A stretch of 64,000 nucleotides of DNA from Taishania sp965247975 (GCA_965247975.1 OZ252050.1:2480001-2544000), one strand, 5' to 3'. Counted from the stretch's first letter, positions 43,053-52,791 are shown. Made by a program: numbers and translations. The notes: a model not told the origin generated them from the letters alone.

Positions 43053-45512
43053 TTACTTTTCGCCTCTTTTAAACACCCTCTTCAAATCCTGATAATCAAT
43101 CCAATAAATCACTTTTATCGATAAACTATTCAATGGATTGTTTTCAAATGTTCCCTGCAAATTTTGGAAGTAGTTTTCGCTTATACGCTTGTCATTAGTG
43201 AAAATTGAATTCTTCCAAACGACATTGATTTCACTTCCTGGCAAGAAAACCCAACGATAGACAAAATCAATCGTAAATGCATTGAAGTTTGTGTTGTATG
43301 CTGAATTTCCATCTGCATCTAGGCCAGTTAATTCATTGCGCTCCAAGCTTCCATCATCTTGCAAATAGTAAAAATAGTTGTAGCGTATGGCTGAGCGATA
43401 ATGGCGCAATCGGAATGTTATTCCCATGCGATTTGTGACTGTGTATGCTAAATCAATCGTGTTTACGACATCTGTCCGATTCCTATTGCCAAATAAAATT
43501 CCGTCTGGCACTTCGACTGGACTCCCAAATTGAACGGCATAACCTTGGCTATTTTTGTTAAATGTTTGTTCCCACGCATAAACGAGAAAAATTTTGTCTG
43601 TCACACGCAATCGCGGTGAAATCGTAAATCCGTAATCCTTCCAATCTTTGTCGTCGATAAAATTCCAGTACAAGTCTGCATCAATCGCTAATCTTTTTTG
43701 GTAATTACTTGAAATCCATGGAGCAACAGAAACTTGTTTTGGTTGAATAAAATAAGATCCCCATTTTCTTGGCTCGAAATAATCGTAGCTTTTTGTAATC
43801 GATGAAAAGACCCGAATTCCAGCCGCATGAAATTTCTTGCTGTTCATAAATGCGCTCCAATTCACGTTCGTGGATGTGTAAACATCTGGAGCATATAATC
43901 TGTAGTAAAAAACATCCAAATTGGTTGAGAAACGATTGATTCTCCAAAAAGGCTTGAAAATTCGATAACCCATTTTATGGATGATGCGACGCTTGTTGTT
44001 CACAGAATTAAAACCTAAATCGTTTGGATCAAAAGTGTCAGATTCTTCAAAGTAACTTGAACTGAATACAAAGTTTCCTTTTTGTTTAGCAAATTCTGCT
44101 CCAGCGGAATGACCATAAACCGGCTTTTGAATGTGGTGAAGACCTGACAAAATTCCCCAAGCAGAAAATCCATAATTGTTGTCTTTGGTGTTAAATTTTG
44201 AATCCAAACAAGTAACCGTGGCATCATAGAATGATCCAGCCCGCCAAACATACGTATTTGTGAATGTGAGGTAACTGTTGTTTTTTAAGTTTTGGTCGAG
44301 CACTAACACATTATAATTCGTTAATGGCGAAATAAGCACATCTCGTTCTTCATTCGTAACTTGATTGACTGCCTTTGCTTTTTGTTCGGCGGTAATTGCA
44401 TTAAAAACACCAATTCCCAGACCTTTTTTGGTGCGACCAGAAACTTTCGACGCATTATAAAGTTGCGAGGATGATGGAACATTCGTCAAATATTCCGTAC
44501 TATCGAGTAATGTGGTCAACACTTTTGACGGTGCTTGGATTCCAATTCTTCGACTGTAAAACAACCCCGATTTGTTAAACAATTCTGTTCCTTCGGTAAA
44601 AAACTGACGATTTTCGTTGAATTGAATTTCAAAAGGGGTTAAATTCAATACTTGATTATCAAAAACTACTTGGCCAAAATCGGGAACTAAAGTCATGTCT
44701 AGCGTAAATGCTTCATTCAGTCCTAATTTTATGTCCATTCCACCATTGACTTGCCCCGTCCAATTTGGAGTATTTGGCGTTTCATCATTGAAATGATCTG
44801 CATATCCTGAAACGTAAGGCATAAAGGCTAATCTGAGCGGAGGTTGAATTCCAGAAATACCTGTAAGTTCGCCACATTGTGCAATGAAATTATCAAAATC
44901 AGGTTTTATGGGTTGCCACGTACTTTCTTCGCGCAAGCGGCTAATTTGCCGGTAAAAATTAACGCCCCAATTTTGGACTTCCTTTTTTGGAAAGCGAAAA
45001 GCGGAATAAGGAATGCGCATTTCAGTCTGCCAACCTTCTGCTGTCTGCTTCACAGCGCTTCTCCACACCATGTTGAGTTCCATGGTTTCTTGACCGATGA
45101 ACATTTTTGAATCGTACTGTACCCCTACTGAACTCACACCAAAAACAAAACCATTTTGATCGTCTCCGTAAGTATCCAAAATGATTTGAAAATTATCGGT
45201 ATTTGCATTGAAATCATCTCTTTGTGATAGAACCGTTGACAATTGTGCCGGATCATCAAAACACTTTGCGAATACATATAATGCATCGTCATCGTAACAT
45301 ATTTTCACAATCGTTTGCTGTACAGAAGGATTTCCTGGATTGGGTGAAAATTGGGTGAAAAACCCTTGATATCCGGATTGATTCCAGCTATTTTCATCAG
45401 CACTCCCATCAATGATCATTTTCTCATTGGTGCGAATTGCTTCCATAGAATTTTGTCCTATCAGTTCAAAAGGAAGAGCACAAAACAAAAAACAGATGGA
45501 TATAAACCGCAT
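43053..45512 (-). CDS. DUF5916 outer-membrane protein with CBM9-like domain
   Basis: 819 residues. Signal peptide (ending LIGQ), then a family 9 carbohydrate-binding-like domain (about 25-215: IDGSADENSWNQSGYQGFF, GWQTEMRIPYSAFRFP, WGVNFYRQISRLREESTW) and a DUF5916 beta barrel (220-819). Common in Bacteroidota; function unknown, possibly outer-membrane transport or polymer handling. CAAAAATA at 45518-45525 puts a -7 element 5 bases before the ATG, so the message may be leaderless. Three phased palindromes lie 165-260 bases upstream. Confidence 0.88.
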   Translation of the reverse strand: MRFISICFLFCALPFELIGQNSMEAIRTNEKMIIDGSADENSWNQSGYQGFFTQFSPNPGNPSVQQTIVKICYDDDALYVFAKCFDDPAQLSTVLSQRDDFNANTDNFQIILDTYGDDQNGFVFGVSSVGVQYDSKMFIGQETMELNMVWRSAVKQTAEGWQTEMRIPYSAFRFPKKEVQNWGVNFYRQISRLREESTWQPIKPDFDNFIAQCGELTGISGIQPPLRLAFMPYVSGYADHFNDETPNTPNWTGQVNGGMDIKLGLNEAFTLDMTLVPDFGQVVFDNQVLNLTPFEIQFNENRQFFTEGTELFNKSGLFYSRRIGIQAPSKVLTTLLDSTEYLTNVPSSSQLYNASKVSGRTKKGLGIGVFNAITAEQKAKAVNQVTNEERDVLISPLTNYNVLVLDQNLKNNSYLTFTNTYVWRAGSFYDATVTCLDSKFNTKDNNYGFSAWGILSGLHHIQKPVYGHSAGAEFAKQKGNFVFSSSYFEESDTFDPNDLGFNSVNNKRRIIHKMGYRIFKPFWRINRFSTNLDVFYYRLYAPDVYTSTNVNWSAFMNSKKFHAAGIRVFSSITKSYDYFEPRKWGSYFIQPKQVSVAPWISSNYQKRLAIDADLYWNFIDDKDWKDYGFTISPRLRVTDKIFLVYAWEQTFNKNSQGYAVQFGSPVEVPDGILFGNRNRTDVVNTIDLAYTVTNRMGITFRLRHYRSAIRYNYFYYLQDDGSLERNELTGLDADGNSAYNTNFNAFTIDFVYRWVFLPGSEINVVWKNSIFTNDKRISENYFQNLQGTFENNPLNSLSIKVIYWIDYQDLKRVFKRGEK

Positions 45513-45677
45513 GAAAACAAAAATAATAAAAAGAATTTGAGACTACTTTTAGTCAAACTCAAATTGTGATGAGCGGTTCAAGTCTGGTCCAACTGAAAAA
45601 TAGCATATAATGGAACATTTGTCAACCAATCATTTTCGCGAAAATTACTCATGGAGGTGCGAATGGCGTGATTGTAC

Positions 45678-45771
45678 TTACACTTTTTCGTACGAATAAA
45701 TGTAATAGAGCACACTTTTTCGTACGAAAAAATGTAAATGAGCGCAATTTTACGTACGAATAAATGTATTC
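45678..45771. repeat. Three tandem palindromes with CGTACG cores, 32 bp apart
   Basis: Cores CGTACG at 45689-45694, 45721-45726 and 45753-45758; spacing is exactly 32 bases twice, i.e. about three helical turns. Copies 1 and 2 share CACTTTTTCGTACGAA and all three share the right arm ending AAATGTA. The TTCGTACGAA dyad (TACGTACGAA in copy 3) looks like a regulator-binding site for cooperative binding. Confidence 0.8.
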
Positions 45772-45788
45772 ATCCACACCAAATCACA

Positions 45789-45821
45789 AAAAAAAGGAAG
45801 CTCGATTTGAACTTCCTTTTC
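45789..45821. terminator. Terminator of gyrB
   Basis: Stem AAAAGGAAG (45792-45800) / CTTCCTTTT (45812-45820), A run on the right-hand reading and T run on the gyrB strand. Confidence 0.8.
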
Positions 45822-45840
45822 CATCAAATTGATTTAATAA

Positions 45841-47793
45841 TCAAATATCAATGTTTGCATATTTCGCGTTTTTCTCAATAAATTCACGTCTTGGTGGAAC
45901 ATCATCTCCCATCAACATCGAGAAAATTTGATCTGCTTCAGCCGCATTATCAATTGTAACTTGGCGCAATGTCCTAAATTCAGGATTCATTGTTGTTTCC
46001 CACAATTGTTCTGAGTTCATCTCTCCCAAACCTTTGTAGCGTTGCACATTCACAGAAGCTTCAGTTCCTGAACCTTTCATATTTTGAATTGCACGATCTC
46101 GTTGATCATCATTCCATGCATACTCAGATTTAGTTCCTTTTTTCACTTGATATAACGGTGGAGTTGCAATGTAAATGTAACCCAACTCAATCATTTCTTT
46201 CATGAAACGGAAGAAGAACGTCAAAATTAAGGTTTCGATATGCGATCCATCCACGTCGGCATCACACATGATGATGCATTTGTGATAGCGCAATTTTTCT
46301 AAGTTAAGCGCTTTAGAATCTTCCTCTGTTCCGATTCTTACACCTAAAGCCGTGTAAATATTTTTAATCTCTTCGTTTTCGAAGATTTTGTAATGCATTG
46401 CTTTTTCAACGTTCAAGATTTTACCTCTCAAAGGCATAATTGCTTGAAAATGTCTGTCGCGACCTTGTTTTGCGGTACCACCCGCCGAATCTCCCTCGAC
46501 AAAGTAAATCTCGCATTCTGCAGGATCTTTTGAAGCACAATCCGACAATTTCCCTGGAAGACCAGAACCAGTCATGACGCTCTTACGTTGAACCATTTCA
46601 CGTGCCTTGCGAGCCGCTTGTCTAGCTTTCGCTGCTAAGATTACTTTATAAACGATTGTTTTCGCCTCGTTTGGATGCTCCTCCAAGTAATTTGCAAGCA
46701 TTTCAGAAACCGCTTGACTCACAGGAGCTGTTACTTCACGATTTCCTAATTTCGTTTTGGTTTGACCTTCGAATTGAGGTTCTTGCACTTTTACAGAAAC
46801 TACGGCTGTCAATCCTTCACGGAAGTCATCCCCTTCAATTTCCACTTTTTCACGCGCCAGCATGCCCGAATCTGTTGCATATTTTTTCAATGTGTTGGTC
46901 AAACCACGACGGAAACCAGACAAATGCGTTCCACCTTCGTGCGTGTTGATGTTATTCACATACGCTTGAATGTTTTCTGTATATGTCGTGTTGTAAGTCA
47001 TTGCAACTTCCACAGGAATTCCATCTTTTTCTCCTTCGAAATAAATTACATCTGGAATCAACGATTCTCTGTTGCGATCTAAGTATTGTGCAAATTCTTG
47101 CAAACCACCTTCTGAAAAGAAATTGGTAGTTGGCGATTTACCCTCATCGTCTAGTTCACGTAAATCTGTCAGAGAAATTCGAATACCTTTATTCAAAAAC
47201 GCCAATTCGCGCATTCTTGCAGCCAAGGTATCGAAGTTATAAATCACTGACTCGAAGATTGTTGAGTCAGGCGTAAAAGTAACTTCAGTTCCTGTAATCT
47301 CAGCAACACCAATTTCTTTTACATCATATAACGGTTTTCCAATATTATATTCTTGTTGAAATATTTTTCCTTCACGATGAACCACTGCGCTTAAGTGAGT
47401 CGACAATGCGTTCACACACGAAACACCAACACCATGCAATCCACCAGAAACTTTGTACGTGTCTTTGTCGAATTTACCTCCGGCATGAAGCACTGTCATT
47501 ACAATTTCTAACGCTGATTTGCCTTCTTTTTTGTTGATTCCAGTTGGAATTCCCCGACCATTATCTTTTACAGTGATGGAATTATCTTTATTGATCCACA
47601 CATCGATGGTGTCGCAATGACCAGCCAAGGCCTCATCAATGGAATTATCTACAACTTCATATACTAAGTGATGCAAACCTTTCACGCCAACATCGCCTAT
47701 ATACATGGCTGGACGTTTTCTAACCGCTTCTAAACCTTCTAATACCTGAATATTATCCGCATCATAATCTTGCCTCTTGTTTTCTTCGCTCAT
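45841..47793 (-). CDS. gyrB: DNA gyrase subunit B
   Basis: 650 residues, normal for the phylum. ATPase subunit that drives negative supercoiling. GHKL ATPase: EVVDNSIDEALAG, KDNGRGIP, and the lid SGGLHGVGVSCVNALS. Transducer region follows. TOPRIM: YFVEGDSAGGTAKQGRDR and DADVDGSHIETL; the C-terminal box RYKGLGEMNSEQLWETTMNP. The ending RREFIEKNAKYANIDI is that of GyrB rather than ParE. Single gene with its own promoter (47835-47842) and terminator. Confidence 0.97.
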   Translation of the reverse strand: MSEENKRQDYDADNIQVLEGLEAVRKRPAMYIGDVGVKGLHHLVYEVVDNSIDEALAGHCDTIDVWINKDNSITVKDNGRGIPTGINKKEGKSALEIVMTVLHAGGKFDKDTYKVSGGLHGVGVSCVNALSTHLSAVVHREGKIFQQEYNIGKPLYDVKEIGVAEITGTEVTFTPDSTIFESVIYNFDTLAARMRELAFLNKGIRISLTDLRELDDEGKSPTTNFFSEGGLQEFAQYLDRNRESLIPDVIYFEGEKDGIPVEVAMTYNTTYTENIQAYVNNINTHEGGTHLSGFRRGLTNTLKKYATDSGMLAREKVEIEGDDFREGLTAVVSVKVQEPQFEGQTKTKLGNREVTAPVSQAVSEMLANYLEEHPNEAKTIVYKVILAAKARQAARKAREMVQRKSVMTGSGLPGKLSDCASKDPAECEIYFVEGDSAGGTAKQGRDRHFQAIMPLRGKILNVEKAMHYKIFENEEIKNIYTALGVRIGTEEDSKALNLEKLRYHKCIIMCDADVDGSHIETLILTFFFRFMKEMIELGYIYIATPPLYQVKKGTKSEYAWNDDQRDRAIQNMKGSGTEASVNVQRYKGLGEMNSEQLWETTMNPEFRTLRQVTIDNAAEADQIFSMLMGDDVPPRREFIEKNAKYANIDI

Positions 47794-48225
47794 TGATTAT
47801 TTATTTGTCTTAATAGCTAATTTTAGTTAACGTGCAAAGATAATCAAACACAAAGTGAAAGCACTATGAAAAAAGGGCATTGGAGGGTAACTTATCAACA
47901 AATTTTTAACGATTTGACTTATTAAATTGACGAGTCAAATTCTTCGAAGATAAATTCGTTTCATTTATTTCATGCAAACTAATAATCACTTGATTAACTT
48001 ATGGTCTTTCTTCAGCAAAAGAATTGATTTTAGAAACTATTATAAAAATTAGTAATTTGGTTCTACTTAACTTTTTCTATGATTTGGAAAGAAATTATTA
48101 TTCAGAAAATCAAAAATTTTGACACTAGAATAGATACATTTAACGTTCACACTTCTAAATAATTGAATATTAAAAATGACTCAAATTTAATTCAAACTGC
48201 ATCAATTGATCAAAAATTTAAATAC
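47794..48225. other. Gene-free stretch between gyrB and the amine oxidase gene
   Basis: 432 bases, AT-rich. Holds the gyrB -7 element; on the right strand I see only weak TACATTTA-like matches for the oxidase gene. No hairpins or RNA genes noticed. Confidence 0.5.
47835..47842 (-). promoter_or_regulatory. Candidate -7 element of gyrB
   Basis: TATCTTTG on the minus strand (TAnnTTTG), about 42 bases before the start codon. The -33 box is not clear. Confidence 0.45.
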
Positions 48226-49566
48226 ATGAACAGACGCCATTTCCTCAAACAATCAACCTTATTTTCCATCGGTGGACTGTTGATTCCTTCTTCCTATGTT
48301 ACATCATGTAGGAGAGAAACCTTGCTCGAAGACATTCAATTTGAAGGAAAAATTCTAATCATTGGCGCTGGAGCTGCTGGACTTTATGCCGGATATCTTC
48401 TAAAATCAAAAGGAATAGATTTTGAAATTCTTGAAGCGTCAAATGTTCATGGCGGGAGAATGGGGAAAAACACCACTTTTGCAGATTACACCATCGATAC
48501 AGGTGCACAATGGCTTCATGGGAGAAACAATATTTTGGGAGATTTAATCGAACAATCAAATACTAAAACAACACGTGATGAAACGGAATTGACGTATTGG
48601 TTCAATGGTCAGTTAGTCAATTCCTTGCCTAAAGATCCGTTCATTTTTGAAGAAGATAATTTGCCTGATATTTCGTTTAAAGATTACGCCATTCAGCAAG
48701 GATTTGGTTCAGAATACGCTTCGATTGTTGAGGGAATTGCTGGAGATCAAGGAGCATCTGCATCGCTTTTGTCGGCTTATTGGAACAGCAAAGACGAAGA
48801 AAACTGGGTTTCTGGCGATGAAGATTTCAAATTTCAAGATTCTTATTTCGATTTCATTGACAAACAGTTCGCTCAGCCGATCATGGATAAGATAAAATTG
48901 AATACGGTCGTTTCAAGTATTGATTACTCGACGAATCAAACCATCATTACAGATTCTTTAGGCACTCAATATACTGCGGACAAAGTAATTGTGACCGTTC
49001 CAATTTCCATTCTCAAGTTGAATGAAATAGCTTTTTTGCCGCCATTGCCTGCAGAACAAACGGAAGCATTTGCCAAATTTGGAATGGGTCCAGGAATGAA
49101 AGTGTTTCTAAAATTCACGACTGCATTTTACAATGACGTTACGTATGGTGGTGAAATTTGTGCGGCGTACATCAATGACACGATTGGGAAATCAACTACA
49201 AATCATACGCTTCTCGCATTCGTGATGGGAGATCAAGCTCAATCTTTAACAGATCTTGGCAGTGATTCGGCGATTACGAATGCGCTTTTGACTGAATTAG
49301 ACACGATGTATAGCGGACAAGCTAGTGCCAATTTCGTTGATTCTATTGTGATCAATTATACCAACAAACCATTCATAAAAGGTTCGTATGGATTCAGCAC
49401 AATTGGCATGGGAAATGCACGAACGGTTGCTGCGAAGCCTGTCAACGAAAAAATCTATTTCGCTGGTGAAGCAATGAATCTCAATGGTCATCATCAAACC
49501 GTTCATGGTGCGGTAGAATCCAGTTACAAGGCAATTATTGACTTACTAACAGAACTTAAAAAATGA
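48226..49566 (+). CDS. Tat-exported flavin amine oxidase (MAO-like)
   Basis: 446 residues from ATG 48226. A TTG frame start 21 codons upstream is rejected because MNRRHFLKQSTLFSIGGLLIPSS is a complete Tat signal (RRxFLK), and it is followed by VTSC, a possible lipoprotein box. FAD site IIGAGAAGLYAGYLLKSKGIDFEILEA with GGRMGKN, substrate region GAQWLHG, and C-terminal FAD motif IYFAGEAMN...HHQTVHGAVESS. Oxidises an amine outside the cytoplasm; substrate unknown. The next gene overlaps by 4 bases. Confidence 0.9.
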   Translation: MNRRHFLKQSTLFSIGGLLIPSSYVTSCRRETLLEDIQFEGKILIIGAGAAGLYAGYLLKSKGIDFEILEASNVHGGRMGKNTTFADYTIDTGAQWLHGRNNILGDLIEQSNTKTTRDETELTYWFNGQLVNSLPKDPFIFEEDNLPDISFKDYAIQQGFGSEYASIVEGIAGDQGASASLLSAYWNSKDEENWVSGDEDFKFQDSYFDFIDKQFAQPIMDKIKLNTVVSSIDYSTNQTIITDSLGTQYTADKVIVTVPISILKLNEIAFLPPLPAEQTEAFAKFGMGPGMKVFLKFTTAFYNDVTYGGEICAAYINDTIGKSTTNHTLLAFVMGDQAQSLTDLGSDSAITNALLTELDTMYSGQASANFVDSIVINYTNKPFIKGSYGFSTIGMGNARTVAAKPVNEKIYFAGEAMNLNGHHQTVHGAVESSYKAIIDLLTELKK

Positions 49567-50240
49567 TACGTAAAGTCACATTGGTTCTTTTTCTGCATTT
49601 TTGGAGCATTTCGATGGCTCAAGAATTAAATGTTGGTGCATCCTATCACTATCTTTTTGCTCCGCAATGTGACAAAATCATTCAAACGTATAACTTTAGT
49701 CGTCCATTCTTATCGGAAAAACAGCCACTTTTTAAGCACGGAATGTGTGGATCGGTGAGTTATTTTTTCAATTCAAAACGTCCATTGAAGTTAGGGATTC
49801 ATGTTGAATATAACCATGTTGGAAGTCATGCCAAAAATGAAAATTTGGACACAAAATTCAATCAACATTTCCTAGACTTGGGTTGCGTTTTGCGTTTTCA
49901 AAACCAAGAAAAATGGAAATCTCCCTACTTTGATTTAAGCGTTTCAGCAATTGGAAATGCCTTATTTAAAAGGATTAATGGAGAAACCTTTGTTTATGAC
50001 GATTCAAAATCAAGAGCATTTGGAATTGGAGCAAAGATTGATTTAAAGCTTGGTTATAAATTGAATTTATCCAACCAAAGTCGAATTGCACCATTTTGTT
50101 CTATCGGATGTGTTCCATACTTCTATTCGCCAAAAACAGAAACTGTGATCAATCAAACCCAAGGAATCATTGATAAAAATTGGACTATGATTTTTAATGC
50201 TCAAATTGGTTTAGTTTACCAAACCATGATTGCCAATTAA
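49563..50240 (+). CDS. Exported protein, probable small outer-membrane beta barrel
   Basis: 225 residues, signal peptide 1-19 (ending SMAQ). Alternating aromatic strands (YHYLFAPQ, LKLGIHVEYNHVG, FLDLGCVLRFQN, AQIGLVYQTM) fit a small barrel of the OmpW/PorT-like size class, but no family is recognised. Start overlaps the amine oxidase stop (ATGA), so co-translated; a functional link with the oxidase is inferred only from that. Confidence 0.65.
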   Translation: MIRKVTLVLFLHFWSISMAQELNVGASYHYLFAPQCDKIIQTYNFSRPFLSEKQPLFKHGMCGSVSYFFNSKRPLKLGIHVEYNHVGSHAKNENLDTKFNQHFLDLGCVLRFQNQEKWKSPYFDLSVSAIGNALFKRINGETFVYDDSKSRAFGIGAKIDLKLGYKLNLSNQSRIAPFCSIGCVPYFYSPKTETVINQTQGIIDKNWTMIFNAQIGLVYQTMIAN

Positions 50241-50281
50241 TTTATTTTGAATAGCTTTAGAGCATAAACAATTGCATTCAA

Positions 50282-50596
50282 ATGAAAAATATCGGAGAAA
50301 TTTTAAAAAATTCCTTGTACACATTAGCACTCTGGGTTTGGGGCGTTATTTATTTGGTGCACAATACTTTGAAAGGTGATAAACTGAACTTTAAATTTGG
50401 GTTTATTTCGCAAGAAAAAGTCATTATTCAACTGGTTGCTTCTGCAATTGTTATGGCCGGTTTTGGAGTTGCAGCTTATTTTATTGCCAAGAAATACAAA
50501 GCAAAGAAACCATACAATGTCGTTTTAATAACACTGGCTGTTATTACCGGAACGCAAGCAATTGCCTGGCATTTAGGTTTATACAAGTGGTTTTGA
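50282..50596 (+). CDS. Small inner-membrane protein, unknown
   Basis: 104 residues with about three membrane helices (TLALWVWGVIYLVHNTL; LVASAIVMAGFGVAAYFIAKKY; PYNVVLITLAVITGTQAIAWHLG). Not recognised. Follows the exported protein by 41 bases. Its stop codon overlaps the -33 box of the next operon. Confidence 0.65.
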   Translation: MKNIGEILKNSLYTLALWVWGVIYLVHNTLKGDKLNFKFGFISQEKVIIQLVASAIVMAGFGVAAYFIAKKYKAKKPYNVVLITLAVITGTQAIAWHLGLYKWF

Positions 50597-50623
50597 ACCC
50601 TAGAATAAGATTCATTAATTTTG
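50593..50623 (+). promoter_or_regulatory. Promoter of the histidine kinase operon
   Basis: TTG (50593-50595), 20 bases, TAATTTTG (50616-50623): both boxes match the Bacteroidota consensus. The start site would be near 50630, about 28 bases before the TTG start codon. Confidence 0.6.
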
Positions 50624-50657
50624 AAATTATGGAATCTAATAGTAAAACAATAAACTC

Positions 50658-52508
50658 TTGAAATTCAAATTTCTTAATATCGTTTTACTCGGTCTTTGCT
50701 TGATTTCATGTATTTGGCAACCTTTATTCGCACAATCGATCTTTGAAGATAGTATTCAAAAACGATTGAAAAAATCAAGTCCAACTGAAAAAATTGAACT
50801 ACTATCAAAATTACCATATGAAGCTGTCACAAGCTACAGTGTTTTTCTAGAAAACTATTTCTTAGAAGGGATTTCAACGGCAAAAGCGCTCAAAAACAAG
50901 GAAATTGAAGCTGAATTGTACCATCAATTATCTTTGTGTTATGCATATCAAGGCATTTTCGACAAACGACTGAAATACAGCTTGAAAGCCATCGCTTTGT
51001 ACGACCAATTAGGCAATGAAAATAAAGTAGGGAATTTATACACTTTTTTGGGCTTTTCTATGAAAACGAGAAATACGAAAAAAGCCAAAGAATACATGAT
51101 TAAGGGCATCAAAATTCTTGAAAAAGAAAATGACATGTTTGCCTTAAACGGTGCTTACGACAACTATGGTGTAGTACAAGAAATTTCCGGCGATTTGGAC
51201 AGTGCCATTTATTATTACAACAAAGCACTTTCAATAAAAGTTGATCAGGCAGATAGTCTCGGAATTCCATACGCTTTAGGACATTTGGCAGGAGCCTATT
51301 CCAAAAAAAGTGAATTCTCGAAAGCAAAAAGTTACCTTGATAGAGCGATGGAAATTCGTTTAAAACGAAACGATTTGATTGGTATTGCTGAGACCAATGG
51401 GCAATATGGTGAGTTTTATTTTCTTCAAAAAAACTATCAAAAAGCAATGCCTTATCTTTTGAAATCTAATGATTTGGCGCAAAAAACACATTATTTGCAT
51501 TTGCAACATCAATCAATTGCTCTGCTATCTAAATGCTATGAAGAATTAGGTGATTTTAAAAATGCGTTGAAATATCAAAAAGTTCAAGAAAACTTGAAAG
51601 ATTCTATGTTGAACGAGTCGACCAATAATTCCATTGCATCGCTCGAAATTCAATTTGAAACAGAAAAAAAAGAAAAACAACTTGCTGAACAAAAAGCAAC
51701 CATTGCACATCAAGAATTAGTTGAAAAAAAGCGAAATTTTTATCTGATTGGTTTAGCCTTATTGGTGCTTTTCTCCATTCTTTTTGGACGTTATTTCTAT
51801 GTGCAACAAAAATTCAAACAGCGAAAACTCGTTGAAGAAAATAAACTCAAGGATGAACTCGCCAAAAGTAGGTTAGAAAATGAATTACATCAAGAGCGAA
51901 CGCGTATTTCAAAAGATTTGCACGATAACATTGGTTCGCATTTAACGTTTATCATTTCTTCCGTCGACAACATGCGTTATTTACCTCAAGCAGAGGACAA
52001 AAAACTACAAGAGAAGCTTTCAAATGTTTCTACTTTTGGTCGCACAACAATCAATCACCTTCGTGACACAGTTTGGGCCTTGAACCAAGATGAAATATCA
52101 CTGGAAGATCTTAAGTCGCGGATTCAAGATCATTTGCAAATGGCTGTCATCGCTCAGGATTCGGTTGATTTGGAATTCGATGTTCAAGCACAAAATTCAA
52201 TATCATTCAACGCATTGCAAGGTGTTAACATTTACCGTATTGTTCAAGAAGCAATGAATAATGCACTTAAATATGCACAAGCCAAACACATTAAAATACA
52301 ATTTGAACAAACAAATAGCGTGTTCAAAATTAGCATTTCAGATGACGGTAGCGGTTTTGATTTAAACAATGGAAAGCGTGGAAATGGACTAGAAAACATG
52401 AAGAATCGAGCGTTGACAATAGGTGCAGATTTTAAAATTAGTTCTGAACCTCAAAAAGGGACGGTGGTTTTGGTAATGTTGAAAAATCATCAATTAAAAA
52501 ACAACTAG
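50658..52508 (+). CDS. TPR-containing sensor histidine kinase (HisKA_3)
   Basis: 616 residues. TTG start: it is the first usable codon after an in-frame stop, and a signal peptide follows. Periplasmic TPR repeats fill about 60-320 (for example YYYNKALSIKVDQADSLGI, SYLDRAMEIRLKRNDLIGIAE), then a coiled coil, one membrane helix (YLIGLALLVLFSILFGRYFYV), the HisKA_3 dimer box RTRISKDLHDNIGSHLTFI with the phospho-His, and a HATPase with DDGSGFDLNNGKRGNGLENM. This layout usually pairs with a LuxR-type response regulator, but none is adjacent. Two bases before the next small gene, so it heads an operon ending in the Gly/Cys-rich protein. Confidence 0.88.
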   Translation: MKFKFLNIVLLGLCLISCIWQPLFAQSIFEDSIQKRLKKSSPTEKIELLSKLPYEAVTSYSVFLENYFLEGISTAKALKNKEIEAELYHQLSLCYAYQGIFDKRLKYSLKAIALYDQLGNENKVGNLYTFLGFSMKTRNTKKAKEYMIKGIKILEKENDMFALNGAYDNYGVVQEISGDLDSAIYYYNKALSIKVDQADSLGIPYALGHLAGAYSKKSEFSKAKSYLDRAMEIRLKRNDLIGIAETNGQYGEFYFLQKNYQKAMPYLLKSNDLAQKTHYLHLQHQSIALLSKCYEELGDFKNALKYQKVQENLKDSMLNESTNNSIASLEIQFETEKKEKQLAEQKATIAHQELVEKKRNFYLIGLALLVLFSILFGRYFYVQQKFKQRKLVEENKLKDELAKSRLENELHQERTRISKDLHDNIGSHLTFIISSVDNMRYLPQAEDKKLQEKLSNVSTFGRTTINHLRDTVWALNQDEISLEDLKSRIQDHLQMAVIAQDSVDLEFDVQAQNSISFNALQGVNIYRIVQEAMNNALKYAQAKHIKIQFEQTNSVFKISISDDGSGFDLNNGKRGNGLENMKNRALTIGADFKISSEPQKGTVVLVMLKNHQLKNN

Positions 52509-52509
52509 A

Positions 52510-52791
52510 ATGGGAGGATTCGGTGGTATTAGTGGAATGATTAATTCTCTAAAGAGCAATAAAAATCTTCTTAGAAGCAAAAAATCTTTACGCGATATTT
52601 CGCTAGAGCAAAAAGGAAAACCTGTAAAAAAAAGTAAGCCTTTGGAATTTAAAAGTAGTTGGTCAAAAGCAGAATATGAGATTTTTTTGAATAAACTAAA
52701 AAAGAGAACGATAGTTTCAACCATTACACTAATTGTTGTGACTTTAACAATTTTAGTAATTCTTATCTTTTTCATTGTTAAGTATTTATGA
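52510..52791 (+). CDS. Small protein with C-terminal membrane helix
   Basis: 93 residues. The N-terminal half is Gly/Ser/Lys-rich (MGGFGGISGMINSLKSNK), then basic; the last 25 residues are one membrane helix (IVSTITLIVVTLTILVILIF). Similar short proteins starting MG.....MI..LK.N are seen in Bacteroidota without known role. Two bases behind the kinase and overlapping the next gene by 4 bases. Could be the membrane anchor for the following two soluble proteins (inference). Confidence 0.65.
   Translation: MGGFGGISGMINSLKSNKNLLRSKKSLRDISLEQKGKPVKKSKPLEFKSSWSKAEYEIFLNKLKKRTIVSTITLIVVTLTILVILIFFIVKYL

Larger units (their letters stand above)
45513..45840. other. Gene-free stretch with phased palindromes
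   Basis: 328 bases: the -7 element of the DUF5916 gene, a perfect palindrome ATTTTCGCGAAAAT (45632-45645), the triple repeat at 45678-45771, and the gyrB terminator. No open frame of note. Confidence 0.7.

Noticed and set aside
45678..45771. Phased repeats as DnaA boxes of the origin
   Set aside because: Sequence does not resemble TTATCCACA and no dnaA gene is near.
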